Below are positions 27,918-36,620 of a DNA stretch of 63,737 nt, piece after piece (positions within the stretch are counted from its first letter, which is position 1; each line of letters begins with the position of its first letter). Location of the stretch: the NCBI GenBank assembly GCA_009840625.1, contig VXNJ01000017.1, forward strand, positions 1 to 63,737, in the 5' to 3' direction. The translations under genes were made by a program, and so were the position numbers. Origin of the DNA: Chloroflexota bacterium. Lineage in GTDB: Bacteria > Chloroflexota > UBA11872 > VXNJ01. The notes under the pieces are model-generated. The model saw nothing but the letters and a program-made list of their open reading frames with translations. It did not search any database and was not told the origin of the DNA.

Positions 27918-29360
27918 ATGCCCGACCGACCCAACATAGTCCTTATCGTCACCGACCAGCAGCGCTACGACACCATCGCCGCGCTCGGATTTGGACAGCT
28001 TCAGACTCCGAATCTCGACCGCTTGGTCGGCGAGGGAGTCTCTTTCGACAGCTGCTTCGTCAACGCCCCCTCGTGCGGTCCGGCCCGCTGTAGCTTCTTC
28101 AGCGGCCTTTACCCCCACTCGAGCGGTATGCTGCGCAACGAGCAACCCTGGTCGCAGACCTGGGTGCCGAACCTGGCCGCCGCCGGTTACTTTACCGCCA
28201 GCATCGGGAAGATGCACTTCACCCCGTTCGACGTCGACGGCCAGTTCGATTTCCGCTTCAACGTCGAGAACAAGCAGCGCGGCCATCCTTATCCCGCTCC
28301 GGACAGCTACCGCGACGAGTGGGACAAAGCCCTGGCGGCGCGCGGCATGGACAAGTACCACCCCGGGGACCTGGCCGCGCGCGCGGACTTCGATACCGCC
28401 CTGGGCGCGTTCGTCTGGGACAAGGATCCCGACATGCACCCGGACAACTTCCTGGGACACAAGGCGGTGGAATGGATCGACGGCTACGACCGGGACGAAC
28501 CGCTGTTCCTGGAGATCGGATTCCCGGGACCGCACCCGCCATACGATCCGACTCCGGACTGGGTCGAGCGCTACGACGGCGCTCAGTTCGCATTGCTGCC
28601 CCTGGATGAAAGCGAACGCGATTCGCAACCGCCGGTTTTCCGGGACATGGCCCGCTACCAGTACGATGGCCGGCCAGGCGATTCGACCAAACTGTCACCC
28701 AATCCGACCCCGGAGCAGCGCCAGCGCCAGCGGCGCTTTTACATGGCCAACGTCTCGATGATCGATTTCTGGATCGGCAGGATCCGCGACGCGCTGGCGC
28801 GGCGCGGCTTGCTCGAGAACAGCGTGATCATATTCACGTCCGACCACGGCGACACCCTGACCGATCACTTCAGCACCCAGAAATGGACCATGTACGACCA
28901 GGTGGTCAGGGTGCCGGCGATAGTCTGGGCGCCCGGGCGCTACGCCGGCGGGCGCCGATTCGAAGAACAGATCGAGTGGTTCGACCTGGGCGCCACGATC
29001 CTGGAGATCGCCGGGGCAGAGCCGCCCACGCCGTTCCAGGCCCGCTCGCTGGTCGGCGCATTGGAAGGCGAGTCCTTCGACGGCCGCCGTTACGTTTTTT
29101 CGGAGATGGGCCGCTGGGACCTGGTCGGATTGACCACCGATTACATGACGATGGTCAGATCGCGCGAGTGGAAGCTGGTGCACTTCATCGACCAGCCGCA
29201 CGGCCAGCTTTTTGACCTGGTCAACGACCCCGGTGAGCTGGAGAACCTCTGGGCCGACCAGAATCGGCGGCCGGAACGCGACCGCCTAGTGGAGGCGATG
29301 ATCGAGTGGCGGATGCGCTCGAACGCCGAAACCGCCGGCTGGCGCGCGGACCGGCGCTAG
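27918..29360 (+). CDS. Type I (formylglycine-dependent) sulfatase, copy B
   Basis: Close paralogue of the sulfatase encoded 59 bp upstream, 480 residues. The maturation motif is SCGPARC with Cys53 as the formylglycine precursor. GKMHFTPFD, the DPDMHPDNFLG segment and TSDHGDTLTDHF are shared with copy A. It contains an insertion of about 20 residues around 245-260 that copy A lacks, which may change substrate choice. No signal peptide is visible. The two genes almost certainly form one operon and arose by tandem duplication. Confidence 0.93.
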   Translation: MPDRPNIVLIVTDQQRYDTIAALGFGQLQTPNLDRLVGEGVSFDSCFVNAPSCGPARCSFFSGLYPHSSGMLRNEQPWSQTWVPNLAAAGYFTASIGKMHFTPFDVDGQFDFRFNVENKQRGHPYPAPDSYRDEWDKALAARGMDKYHPGDLAARADFDTALGAFVWDKDPDMHPDNFLGHKAVEWIDGYDRDEPLFLEIGFPGPHPPYDPTPDWVERYDGAQFALLPLDESERDSQPPVFRDMARYQYDGRPGDSTKLSPNPTPEQRQRQRRFYMANVSMIDFWIGRIRDALARRGLLENSVIIFTSDHGDTLTDHFSTQKWTMYDQVVRVPAIVWAPGRYAGGRRFEEQIEWFDLGATILEIAGAEPPTPFQARSLVGALEGESFDGRRYVFSEMGRWDLVGLTTDYMTMVRSREWKLVHFIDQPHGQLFDLVNDPGELENLWADQNRRPERDRLVEAMIEWRMRSNAETAGWRADRR

Positions 29361-29361
29361 G

Positions 29362-29413
29362 AAAAAATTAGGCCGGCTGGGAGAGAACCCCTCGGGGGAT
29401 CGACTCTCCGGCC
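29362..29413 (-). terminator. Intrinsic terminator of the dehydrogenase/tagaturonate epimerase transcript
   Basis: Read on the minus strand, nested arms GGCC/GGCC (29410-29413 with 29371-29374), GGAGAG/CTCTCC (29404-29409 with 29380-29385) and CCCC/GGGG at the tip form a long hairpin followed by TAATTTTTTC. It lies about 90 bp after the dehydrogenase stop and also sits in the convergent gap with the sulfatase pair. Confidence 0.75.
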
Positions 29414-29500
29414 CGGGGCTTCCGGCCGGACGCGATGGAGGCGATCGGCAGATTCGCCGGCGAGAAACGGGAAATCACCCCGTCGCCGGGGATCGACCTC

Positions 29501-30484
29501 CTAGAGGTCGCTATCGGAGGTCTCAACCATTGATTTGACCAGGGCCGGGTCCTTTGTCACCTCGACGAAGCGGGCCGGCACCTGCTCCAGCGACATCCGG
29601 GCGGTGATCCAGGGGCGGGTGTCGATGCGCCCGCTTTCGATGGCCGCGATTATCTGCGGGAAAAGTCCGAAGCTGTTGCGCGAGGCCAGGACGTTCAGTT
29701 CTCGGCGGTGGAATTCCACATCGTCGAAGCTGACCCGATCCTGAACCAGCCCCACGAACGTCAACGTACCGGCCGATCCGACCAAATCGAACGAGGCCTC
29801 CATCGCCGACCGGTTGCCGGTGGCGTCGAACACGAATTCGTAGAAGCCGCCGTCGGCTTCCGTGAGCGTGCGGACCCCGAATTGCTCGACGAACTCCCGC
29901 CGTTGCGGCGAGAGCTCGAGCACCGTGACCTCGGCTCCGGCGGCCAGCGCGAATTGGACCACCGTCAGGCCGATGGGGCCGGCCCCCACCACCAGGGCCG
30001 CCCGGCCCGGCCCGATGCCGGAGCGCTCCACCGCGTGGGCTCCGATTCCAAGGGTCTCGACCAGGGCCAGCTGATCGAGCGAGAGTTTCCGGGACGGATG
30101 CAGGGTCGATGCGGGAACGCAGATGAGGGGTCGCATGCCGCCGTCGCTGTGAACACCCAGGACCTTAAGCGACTCGCAGCAGTTGGAGCGCCCGACGCGG
30201 CAGGGGTGGCATTTCCCGCAAACCAGGTAGGGTTCGACCGCGCAGTTGTCGCCGACCTCGACCCGATCCTGGCCGGAAGGGGCGGCAATTACCTCGACTC
30301 CCAGCTCGTGTCCGAGGATGCGCGGGTAGCTAAAGAATGGCTGCTGGCCGGCGTAAGCCTTGATGTCAGTTCCGCAAACGCCGATCCGGTGCACCCTAAC
30401 CAGGGCCTCATCCGGCCCGGGTACCGGTTCCGGAGCGCTGCCGGTCTCGAACCGGCCAGGTTCTGCCAGTATCACGGTCCGCAT
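29501..30484 (-). CDS. Zinc-dependent medium-chain dehydrogenase (polyol/sugar-acid type)
   Basis: NAD(P)-dependent oxidoreductase of the MDR superfamily, close in pattern to L-threonine, sorbitol and L-galactonate dehydrogenases. Catalytic zinc ligands are visible as C37 in GVCGTD and H59-E60 in LGHE. The structural zinc loop is C89-x-x-C92-x-x-C95 with C102/C103. The nucleotide-binding motif is GAGPIGLTVVQ. The 327-residue length is slightly short for the family, mainly at the C-terminus. It is encoded 51 bp downstream of a tagaturonate epimerase gene, so its substrate is likely a hexonate or hexuronate, for example in the reduction of fructuronate or oxidation of an aldonate. This assignment is an inference from context. 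Confidence 0.85.
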   Translation of the reverse strand: MRTVILAEPGRFETGSAPEPVPGPDEALVRVHRIGVCGTDIKAYAGQQPFFSYPRILGHELGVEVIAAPSGQDRVEVGDNCAVEPYLVCGKCHPCRVGRSNCCESLKVLGVHSDGGMRPLICVPASTLHPSRKLSLDQLALVETLGIGAHAVERSGIGPGRAALVVGAGPIGLTVVQFALAAGAEVTVLELSPQRREFVEQFGVRTLTEADGGFYEFVFDATGNRSAMEASFDLVGSAGTLTFVGLVQDRVSFDDVEFHRRELNVLASRNSFGLFPQIIAAIESGRIDTRPWITARMSLEQVPARFVEVTKDPALVKSMVETSDSDL

Positions 30485-30535
30485 CGCTGCAGGATCCTTC
30501 GGCTCGGACGGAGTCTTGCTTGGCTGTCGCCCAAT

Positions 30536-31762
30536 TTACGGGTTGAGGGCGGTTAGATGGCGGTTGAAATGGCGCTCTAGAAAGTCCCCGTAGAGTTCGG
30601 ATTCGCACTCGACCTGGTCTTTGACCAGCGGGCCAAGCTGAGGATCGGTGAGGATCGATCCGAAAGTCACGTGCGCGATCTGACGACCGGCGTCACGGTC
30701 CAGATAGGCGTCGGCGAGTTCGGCGGCGGTGACCTGTTCCGGCGGCGGCGCGTCGTCCAGGCCGATCGAGAGGTGGTACGTGTCGCGGTCGCGCGCAAAG
30801 TGCCGGCGCGCGGCCCCGATTACGCGGCCGAACAGGGCGGAGTCGGTCGCCGCGATTACCCGCAGCGCCTCCAGGTAGCTGGTGCCGGCGGTCTTGACGT
30901 GGAAAGCCCCTCCGGTGGCGCGCGCGAAACCGGGATAGATCGAAAGTTTGTCCGAGCCCGAATGCAGGCTGAGCTTGTACGGGCCGAGAACCTGGGCGAC
31001 CCGGGCGTGGGCGTTTGCGTCGCGTTCAAATTCCAGCGGATCGCCGATGTAGTCGATGCCCTTCTCGAATCCGCCGACGTAGCGCGGCGCCAGAGCGGCC
31101 AGGCCAACCCCCGAATCCAGGAGCCGGCTGGCGACGATCCAGTGCTCGGCCAGGGTGGTCGGGCGCGTCGTCTCGTCGACGCTGACCTCGATTTCATAGC
31201 CGAGCGAGGCGGCCCGGCAGGACCGGTCGATGGCGGTGGCCATTTCGAGGCTGAAATTGACCGCCCGCCCGTATTTGACCGCGCAACGGGCCAGGCCCTC
31301 CGGACCGATGCTGATGCGAACGCCCTCTCCGAGGTCGGCCTCCACGCCCTCAAACTCTTCGATCCAGGGGACCTGGTCGCGGATCTCGGCGAAGGCCAGC
31401 CGCAACTGGTCCCGGTCCATCGAATCGGCCTCGGCGACCACGTGGTCGGAGGGGTCTATCGTGAAGAACGAATAGCCGGCGGCGACGAAGGCCTCAATGT
31501 CCCCGAATTCTTTCAGGTGGTCGGCGTCGGCGCCCCAAGGTTGGGCGAATCCGGCCGCGTCGACCGCCGCCTGGGCTGCCTCCGCAACCGCCGCGCAGCT
31601 GCGCCGGGTGCGTTCCAGTTCGCGAACTGATTGCTGGGCAAACACCGCCCTGACCGGCCCCCCGGTCTGCAGATGGGCGCGAATGTGCCCCGGGGTGGCA
31701 AGCCCCAGCCGGTCACCGTAACCGAAAGACGGTTCCAGGCCCAGCGGGGCGGGTCGATTCAC
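30536..31762 (-). CDS. uxaE: Tagaturonate epimerase family protein
   Basis: UxaE interconverts D-tagaturonate and D-fructuronate in bacteria that use a variant galacturonate pathway, as described for Thermotoga. The family's characteristic blocks are present in order: SFGYGDRLGLATPGH (13-27), FAQQSVRELERTRR, WGADADHLK, AGYSFFTIDPSDHV and the region GPYKLSLHSGSDKLSIYP near residue 260-280. The 408-residue length is a little below the usual 480. The missing part is at the N-terminus before the SFGYGDR block, which might mean an N-terminally reduced variant. The gene is followed by an MDR dehydrogenase in the same transcript, consistent with hexuronate catabolism feeding ketodeoxygluconate. Confidence 0.85.
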   Translation of the reverse strand: MNRPAPLGLEPSFGYGDRLGLATPGHIRAHLQTGGPVRAVFAQQSVRELERTRRSCAAVAEAAQAAVDAAGFAQPWGADADHLKEFGDIEAFVAAGYSFFTIDPSDHVVAEADSMDRDQLRLAFAEIRDQVPWIEEFEGVEADLGEGVRISIGPEGLARCAVKYGRAVNFSLEMATAIDRSCRAASLGYEIEVSVDETTRPTTLAEHWIVASRLLDSGVGLAALAPRYVGGFEKGIDYIGDPLEFERDANAHARVAQVLGPYKLSLHSGSDKLSIYPGFARATGGAFHVKTAGTSYLEALRVIAATDSALFGRVIGAARRHFARDRDTYHLSIGLDDAPPPEQVTAAELADAYLDRDAGRQIAHVTFGSILTDPQLGPLVKDQVECESELYGDFLERHFNRHLTALNP

Positions 31763-31785
31763 GGCCGGCGGGCCGGAACGTGGAA

Positions 31786-32745
31786 TTAGCCGGAACCGGC
31801 CAGCACGCCAGGTTTGGTGGCCGGGCTGGGCAGGTTCTCGACGAAGTGGATGGCTTCCATCGCGGCTTTGACGCCTTCGCCGGCCGACGTGGCGGCCTGG
31901 CGGAAGTGGTCGTCCTGGACCTCGCCGGCCGCAAAAATCCCGGGCACCGAGGTGTGCATCATTTCGTCGGCTTTAAGGTAACCGCCGGGCTTGAGCTCCA
32001 GCTTGTCCCGGTAGAGCTCGGTATTGGGATCGTGCCCGATGAAGATGAAGAACCCTTCCACCGGCAGCTCCGAGGTCTGGCCGGTCTTGAGGTTGCGCAC
32101 GCGAACGTGTTCGACCACGTTTTCGCCGGCGATCTCCTCGACTACGCTGTCCCAGACGAACTCGAGTTTGGGTTCGGAGAACGCCCGTTCGGCGAGCGTT
32201 GCCCCGGCGCGCAGCTGGTCGCGGCGATGGATCACGTACACCTTGGACGCGAACCGGGCCAGGAAAAGCCCTTCCTGCATCGCGCTGTCGCCGCCGCCGA
32301 CCAGGGCGGTCGGGGCGTCGGCAAAGAACGCGGCATCACAGGTGGCGCAGGTGGAAACGCCGCGGCCCCAGAATTTTTCCTCGCCGGGGACGCCCAGCGT
32401 CTTGGCGCGGGCCCCGGTGGCCGCCACAACTGCTTTGGCCTGATAGGTGTCGGCGCGCCCGTTCAGAGTAAAGGGCGGACCATCGACCTCGAGCGATTCG
32501 ATGTGATCGAATACCGTCTCGGCGCCGAACCGCTCGGCCTGGGCCTTCATTCGTTCGGTCAGTTCCGGACCGGTGATGCCGTCCTCGAATCCGGGATAGT
32601 TCTCGACATCGTGGGTGGTCGCGATCTGGCCGCCGAAGGCCTCGCCGGTGAACACCAGGGTCGACATGTTGGCCCGGGCGGCGTAAACGGCCGCCGAAAG
32701 ACCGGCGGTGCCGGACCCGATGATTGCGATGTCACAGCTGCGCAT
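31786..32745 (-). CDS. trxB: Thioredoxin-disulfide reductase
   Basis: NADPH-dependent flavoenzyme that reduces thioredoxin in the cytoplasm. The FAD motif is GSGTAG (10-15), the redox-active pair is C133-A-T-C136 and the NADPH motif is GGGDSAM. The C-terminal FAD contact GIFAAGEVQDDHFRQAA is present. The ATG at 32745 gives 319 residues, the normal length; a longer in-frame extension overlaps the upstream gap and is unlikely. It lies 60 bp after the last ACIII gene and may be part of that transcript. Confidence 0.93.
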   Translation of the reverse strand: MRSCDIAIIGSGTAGLSAAVYAARANMSTLVFTGEAFGGQIATTHDVENYPGFEDGITGPELTERMKAQAERFGAETVFDHIESLEVDGPPFTLNGRADTYQAKAVVAATGARAKTLGVPGEEKFWGRGVSTCATCDAAFFADAPTALVGGGDSAMQEGLFLARFASKVYVIHRRDQLRAGATLAERAFSEPKLEFVWDSVVEEIAGENVVEHVRVRNLKTGQTSELPVEGFFIFIGHDPNTELYRDKLELKPGGYLKADEMMHTSVPGIFAAGEVQDDHFRQAATSAGEGVKAAMEAIHFVENLPSPATKPGVLAGSG

Positions 32746-32805
32746 TGGAATTTCTTTGCTACTGGCGCGAGCGGCGCCGGCTGTTCCCAAGACCTCGCGT
32801 CGAGG

Positions 32806-33348
32806 TTACTGCGTTTCCTGGAGCGAGCGGAGGTAATTGATCACCTGCCAGCGCTCTTCCGGAGTAAGCAGCTTCTGGAAGGAAGGCATGTTGGCCTGGC
32901 CGTGGGTGAGCACTCCGTAAAGGTAGCCGTCGCTGACCACTGCGGCGACGCCGGTCAATAGCGATGGCGGTGCCCGCACGCCGGCGACTGTGAACTGCCC
33001 GGTGAGCTCGGAAACGCCGTCGGCGGCCACGCCGTGGCACATCGCGCAATTGACCGCGTAAACGACATGACCTTCGCCAATCGACGCCTCATCGAGCCGG
33101 ACCGGATTTGGCAGGTCCGTCATTTCGGCCTGGGCGATAACGTATTCGGCCCCGCTGGTGGGAACGCTGCCCTCCGGGATCGGCGCGTAAGGGGGTTCCT
33201 GCACGCGGTAGGACTCCTGGTAGTGCATCTCCGGGAAGATGTCCAGCGGATACGCGCCGACTTCGCAACCGGTCAGCGTCAGCGACGCCAACGCGGCGGC
33301 GAGCAGCCCCAGCCGGGCCGGGGCAGCCAGGAATCGGCGCAGAATCAT
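32806..33348 (-). CDS. actE: ACIII mono-heme cytochrome c subunit (ActE)
   Basis: Membrane-attached cytochrome c that passes electrons from alternative complex III to its acceptor. A signal peptide ends in a lipobox (LTGC, Cys28). A single CAMCH heme motif lies around residue 98-102 and a distal Met ligand candidate is in QANMPSFQKLL. The final segment LTPEERWQVINYLRSLQ is typical of class I cytochromes. The 180-residue length fits ActE. Its start directly follows the ActD stop with no gap. Confidence 0.92.
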   Translation of the reverse strand: MILRRFLAAPARLGLLAAALASLTLTGCEVGAYPLDIFPEMHYQESYRVQEPPYAPIPEGSVPTSGAEYVIAQAEMTDLPNPVRLDEASIGEGHVVYAVNCAMCHGVAADGVSELTGQFTVAGVRAPPSLLTGVAAVVSDGYLYGVLTHGQANMPSFQKLLTPEERWQVINYLRSLQETQ

Positions 33349-33888
33349 CTAGGTCGCGCTGGGGGCGGCCTCAAGCAGGCTACCCTCGGAATCGAGAATG
33401 TCGACCGCGCCGGCCCCGGCCAGCACGTCGCGGCCGCGCGCGATTTCGTCGTCTTCGGCGTTAAGCGAGACCCCGACGTAACCATCCCCCAGCCGGTCGT
33501 CGTAGAGGCTTATGCCGTCCGGCAGGCGCGACTCGAACAGGACTCCCAGGACGGTGAACAGGACGGCCCCGATCATCGTTCCTTCGTAAAGGATCTGGAA
33601 CACCGCCGGAAGGGCGACGATCGGCTTGCCGCCGGTCACCAGCGGCAGGGTTACCTGGGCCCCGACCAGCCAGGCGACGCCGAGCGCGAACCCGCAGGCC
33701 GCGCCGGCGAAGGGGAAGGTGTAGAGGCGGTGCTTGGTGTGCGGTTCGCCGAATGCGCCCTCGGGATAGGGAACCCCGGAGACAACGTCGACGGCAGTGT
33801 CGGCAAAACCGGCGGTGCGCAGCCCCTCGACCGCGTCCGCGGCGGAATCGACGCTGTCGTAGATCGCCAGCAGTTCGGATTTGGGCAT
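33349..33888 (-). CDS. actD: ACIII subunit ActD (DUF3341)
   Basis: Small membrane subunit of alternative complex III. The N-terminal soluble part (LLAIYDSVDSAADAVEGLRTAGF) and two central hydrophobic helices (about 58-80 and 93-118) are characteristic of DUF3341. The 179-residue length is typical. The gene is tightly packed between the ActC and ActE genes, the canonical C-D-E order. Confidence 0.92.
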   Translation of the reverse strand: MPKSELLAIYDSVDSAADAVEGLRTAGFADTAVDVVSGVPYPEGAFGEPHTKHRLYTFPFAGAACGFALGVAWLVGAQVTLPLVTGGKPIVALPAVFQILYEGTMIGAVLFTVLGVLFESRLPDGISLYDDRLGDGYVGVSLNAEDDEIARGRDVLAGAGAVDILDSEGSLLEAAPSAT

Positions 33889-33899
33889 GCCTGCCTGCC

Positions 33900-35273
33900 T
33901 TACTCGCGGATTGTGGCCGGCACTTCGGCGCGGCCAATTTTGATTTTTCGGGCCAGTATCATTCCTTCCTTGATGTCAACCGCCGGCATGATGGGCACCA
34001 CCTTGGAGAAGACGAGTACCCCGACCATGACGAAGGCGAACGAGGCGGCCACTAGGATGGCCTCGGAGATCGAAGGAACGTAGGTCGAGTAGGTAAAGGT
34101 GAGCGACGACTTGCGCTCCAGGGCCGGAACGATCAGGATGTAGCGCTCCAACCACATCCCGATGTTGACCAGGATGGTGGTAAAGAACATCCAGCCGTAC
34201 GAGCGCCGCACCGACCTAAACAGCCAGAGCGGTACCGGGATGATGTAGGCGGTGAATATGAAGACGATCGCCACGATCGGGAACGGCCATTCCCAGACGC
34301 GTCGGTGCCAGGTGTCCACCTCGGTCGGTTCCAGCCCGTAGAGGCCGAAGCCGAAGTCCAGGAACAGGAAGAACAGCCAACCGGTGGCCACCGCGATCAG
34401 CAACCGGGCCAGGGCGTCGATGTGGTCGCGGGTGATGAAGTCCTCGAGCTTGAACGCCCATTTCATGACGATCATGGCGGTGACGACGCACGAAACGCCC
34501 GAGTGCACCGCTCCGATGACGAAGTAGGGGGCAAACACCGTGTTGTGCCAGCCGGGCACCGAGGTGACCGCAAAGTCCCAGGAAACGATCGAGTGCACCG
34601 AGACGAAGATCGGCAGGATGATCGCCGAGAGCAGTATCCCGGCGACCGCCTGGATGCGCCACTGCCGGGTCGATCCCTTAAATCCCAGCGCCAGGATCGT
34701 GAACAGGGCCCGGCGGATCGGGTCCTGAGAGCGGTCGCGCGCCAGGGCAAGGTCGGGCAGCAGGGCCACGTAGACGAATAGGATCGTGGAGGTCAGATAG
34801 GTAAAGATCGCCGAGGGGTCCCAGACCAGCGGTGATCGCGGGTTCGGCCACATGCCGCGGATGAAGTCGTAGGGGAAGGCCCAGTAGGCGGTGCGCCACG
34901 GCCGACCGGAGTGAATCAGCGGAAACAGGACCGCGGCCTGCAGCGAGAAGATCGTCACGACCTCGGCGGCGCGGGTAACCGGCCGGCGGAATTCGGCCTG
35001 GGTCAGGCGAAGGATCGCCGATACGAATACGCCGGCGTGCGAGATTCCGATCCAGAACACGAAGTTGACGATCAGGAATCCCCAGTACACCGGGTGTGAA
35101 TAACCGAGGAATTCAAGGCCCCAGTAGAGCATCGTCAGGAACACGACCGCGCCCAGCATGAACACGAACCCGAGTCCGCCCGACCAGGTGAAGAACCAGC
35201 GCGGCGTGGTCATGACGAAATTGAGCAGGCGCTGATCGGCGGTCCGCTGATCGAGCATTACCGGTTCTTGCAT
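33900..35273 (-). CDS. actC: ACIII NrfD-type integral membrane subunit (ActC)
   Basis: Quinol-interacting membrane subunit of the NrfD/PsrC family with about ten predicted helices over 457 residues. ActC-like landmarks are FWIGISHAGVFVSAILRL, QAEFRRPVTRAAEVVTIF and PLIHSGRPW. Being followed directly by the ActD and ActE genes matches the canonical order and makes this the more likely ActC of the two NrfD-type proteins here. Confidence 0.85.
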   Translation of the reverse strand: MQEPVMLDQRTADQRLLNFVMTTPRWFFTWSGGLGFVFMLGAVVFLTMLYWGLEFLGYSHPVYWGFLIVNFVFWIGISHAGVFVSAILRLTQAEFRRPVTRAAEVVTIFSLQAAVLFPLIHSGRPWRTAYWAFPYDFIRGMWPNPRSPLVWDPSAIFTYLTSTILFVYVALLPDLALARDRSQDPIRRALFTILALGFKGSTRQWRIQAVAGILLSAIILPIFVSVHSIVSWDFAVTSVPGWHNTVFAPYFVIGAVHSGVSCVVTAMIVMKWAFKLEDFITRDHIDALARLLIAVATGWLFFLFLDFGFGLYGLEPTEVDTWHRRVWEWPFPIVAIVFIFTAYIIPVPLWLFRSVRRSYGWMFFTTILVNIGMWLERYILIVPALERKSSLTFTYSTYVPSISEAILVAASFAFVMVGVLVFSKVVPIMPAVDIKEGMILARKIKIGRAEVPATIRE

Positions 35274-35294
35274 TAGTGCTCCTCGCGCGCGCCG

Positions 35295-36620
35295 CTAGTC
35301 TGGTTTGGCCAGTAGCAGGAACTTGGCCCGGCCGTAGTCGACCTCGTCGCGGTACAGCGCGCCCTCGCGCATTTCCCAGCCCGAGAGCAGCGGGATCCAG
35401 CGGGCGCTGAATATGTACGCGAACGCCAGCAGGCCTATCCAGCCGACGATGAACAGGACGTCGTCCAGGGCCGGCCAGACCGCCGCCGGCAACGGGTCCA
35501 GCGGCCCGTGACCGGTGACTTCGGTGTTTGAGATCGCCGGAACGAACAGCCGGACCCGGTCGGCGAACGATCCGACCAGGGCCACCACCGCCACCAGCGC
35601 CAGGAGGTGGAAGCGGCGCCGCAGCGGGTTAAAGATCAGGCAGACGAAGGGTATTCCGAAGTGGCAGACCCCGGCGATTGCGAATGCGATTCCGTAGACC
35701 TCGGCGATGTTGACCTGCATGGCGGCGACTTCGCCGGGCAGGCGGGCGTACCAGACGAGCACGAAATCGGCCCAGAAGAAGTAGAAAACCAGGAGGGTGA
35801 AGGCCAGGAATATCCGGCCCAGATTTATCGCCTGCTCGGTCCCGATGTAGGGACGCACCTCGGGACAGAAGCGTCTTGCCAGGTAGGCGGTCAGCACAAC
35901 CAGCGCGGTGGCGGTCTGGAATCCGGTGACCACGTGGTAGGCCGGGAAGATGCCCGAGCGCCAGCCCGGGATCAGGCTCTGTCCCAGGTCGGTGGTCAGG
36001 ATCATGGTCGTGTAGACCAGCATCATCAGGTAGAAAGCGCCCAGCAACTTGGCGAACATCTTCAGCGCGCGCCACTGGCGCGGATTGCCCCGCCAGCCCA
36101 CCGTTAGGAATCGGCAGGATCGGTTGGCCGCCAGGTCGGGAATGCTGGTAACCCAGAGCAGCCCGAGCCCGGCAAAGGCCATTGTTGCGAGTGCCAGGGC
36201 GTCGGTGATGACCGGTGCGCCGAACCTGAATTCGAACCATAGGCTCGCCCGCCCGTCCAGCGACGGCAGGCTGTGCAGTACCGGGATCAGGAGCGCGTAG
36301 CCCAGTACGGAGGGAATCGCGAACAGGGTCGCGATGCGCCGCACTGGGTAGCTCCAGTAACCGCGCGTCATGCGGGTTGCATAGGCCAGCAACGGCGCGG
36401 TCGATACCGTCGCCAGCATCCACATCAGGGTGGCGGTCGGGTAGGCAAATTCGGGTCGGTCCGCCCACTCGAAGAGCCGCAAAACGTACATGACCACGCC
36501 CAGGATTGCCAGCAGGGCGATCAGCAACTGGGCCGCGTTGGCCAGGCTGAAGCTGATCCCGCGCGGGCGAAAACCGCTGCCGGGAGCGATCGCCAGGGCG
36601 GCCGGTTCGGGTCCCGACAT
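35295..36620 (-). CDS. actF: Second ACIII NrfD-type membrane subunit (ActF-like)
   Basis: Another polytopic NrfD-family protein of 441 residues with about ten hydrophobic helices. It is clearly diverged from the neighbouring ActC candidate: the region GYWSYPVRRIATLFAIP replaces the ActC histidine-rich block. In described ACIII operons ActF follows ActE, but here the gene lies between the iron-sulfur subunit and ActC genes. The assignment as ActF therefore rests on it being the second NrfD-type subunit. Its start overlaps the stop of the iron-sulfur subunit gene by one base. Confidence 0.65.
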   Translation of the reverse strand: MSGPEPAALAIAPGSGFRPRGISFSLANAAQLLIALLAILGVVMYVLRLFEWADRPEFAYPTATLMWMLATVSTAPLLAYATRMTRGYWSYPVRRIATLFAIPSVLGYALLIPVLHSLPSLDGRASLWFEFRFGAPVITDALALATMAFAGLGLLWVTSIPDLAANRSCRFLTVGWRGNPRQWRALKMFAKLLGAFYLMMLVYTTMILTTDLGQSLIPGWRSGIFPAYHVVTGFQTATALVVLTAYLARRFCPEVRPYIGTEQAINLGRIFLAFTLLVFYFFWADFVLVWYARLPGEVAAMQVNIAEVYGIAFAIAGVCHFGIPFVCLIFNPLRRRFHLLALVAVVALVGSFADRVRLFVPAISNTEVTGHGPLDPLPAAVWPALDDVLFIVGWIGLLAFAYIFSARWIPLLSGWEMREGALYRDEVDYGRAKFLLLAKPD

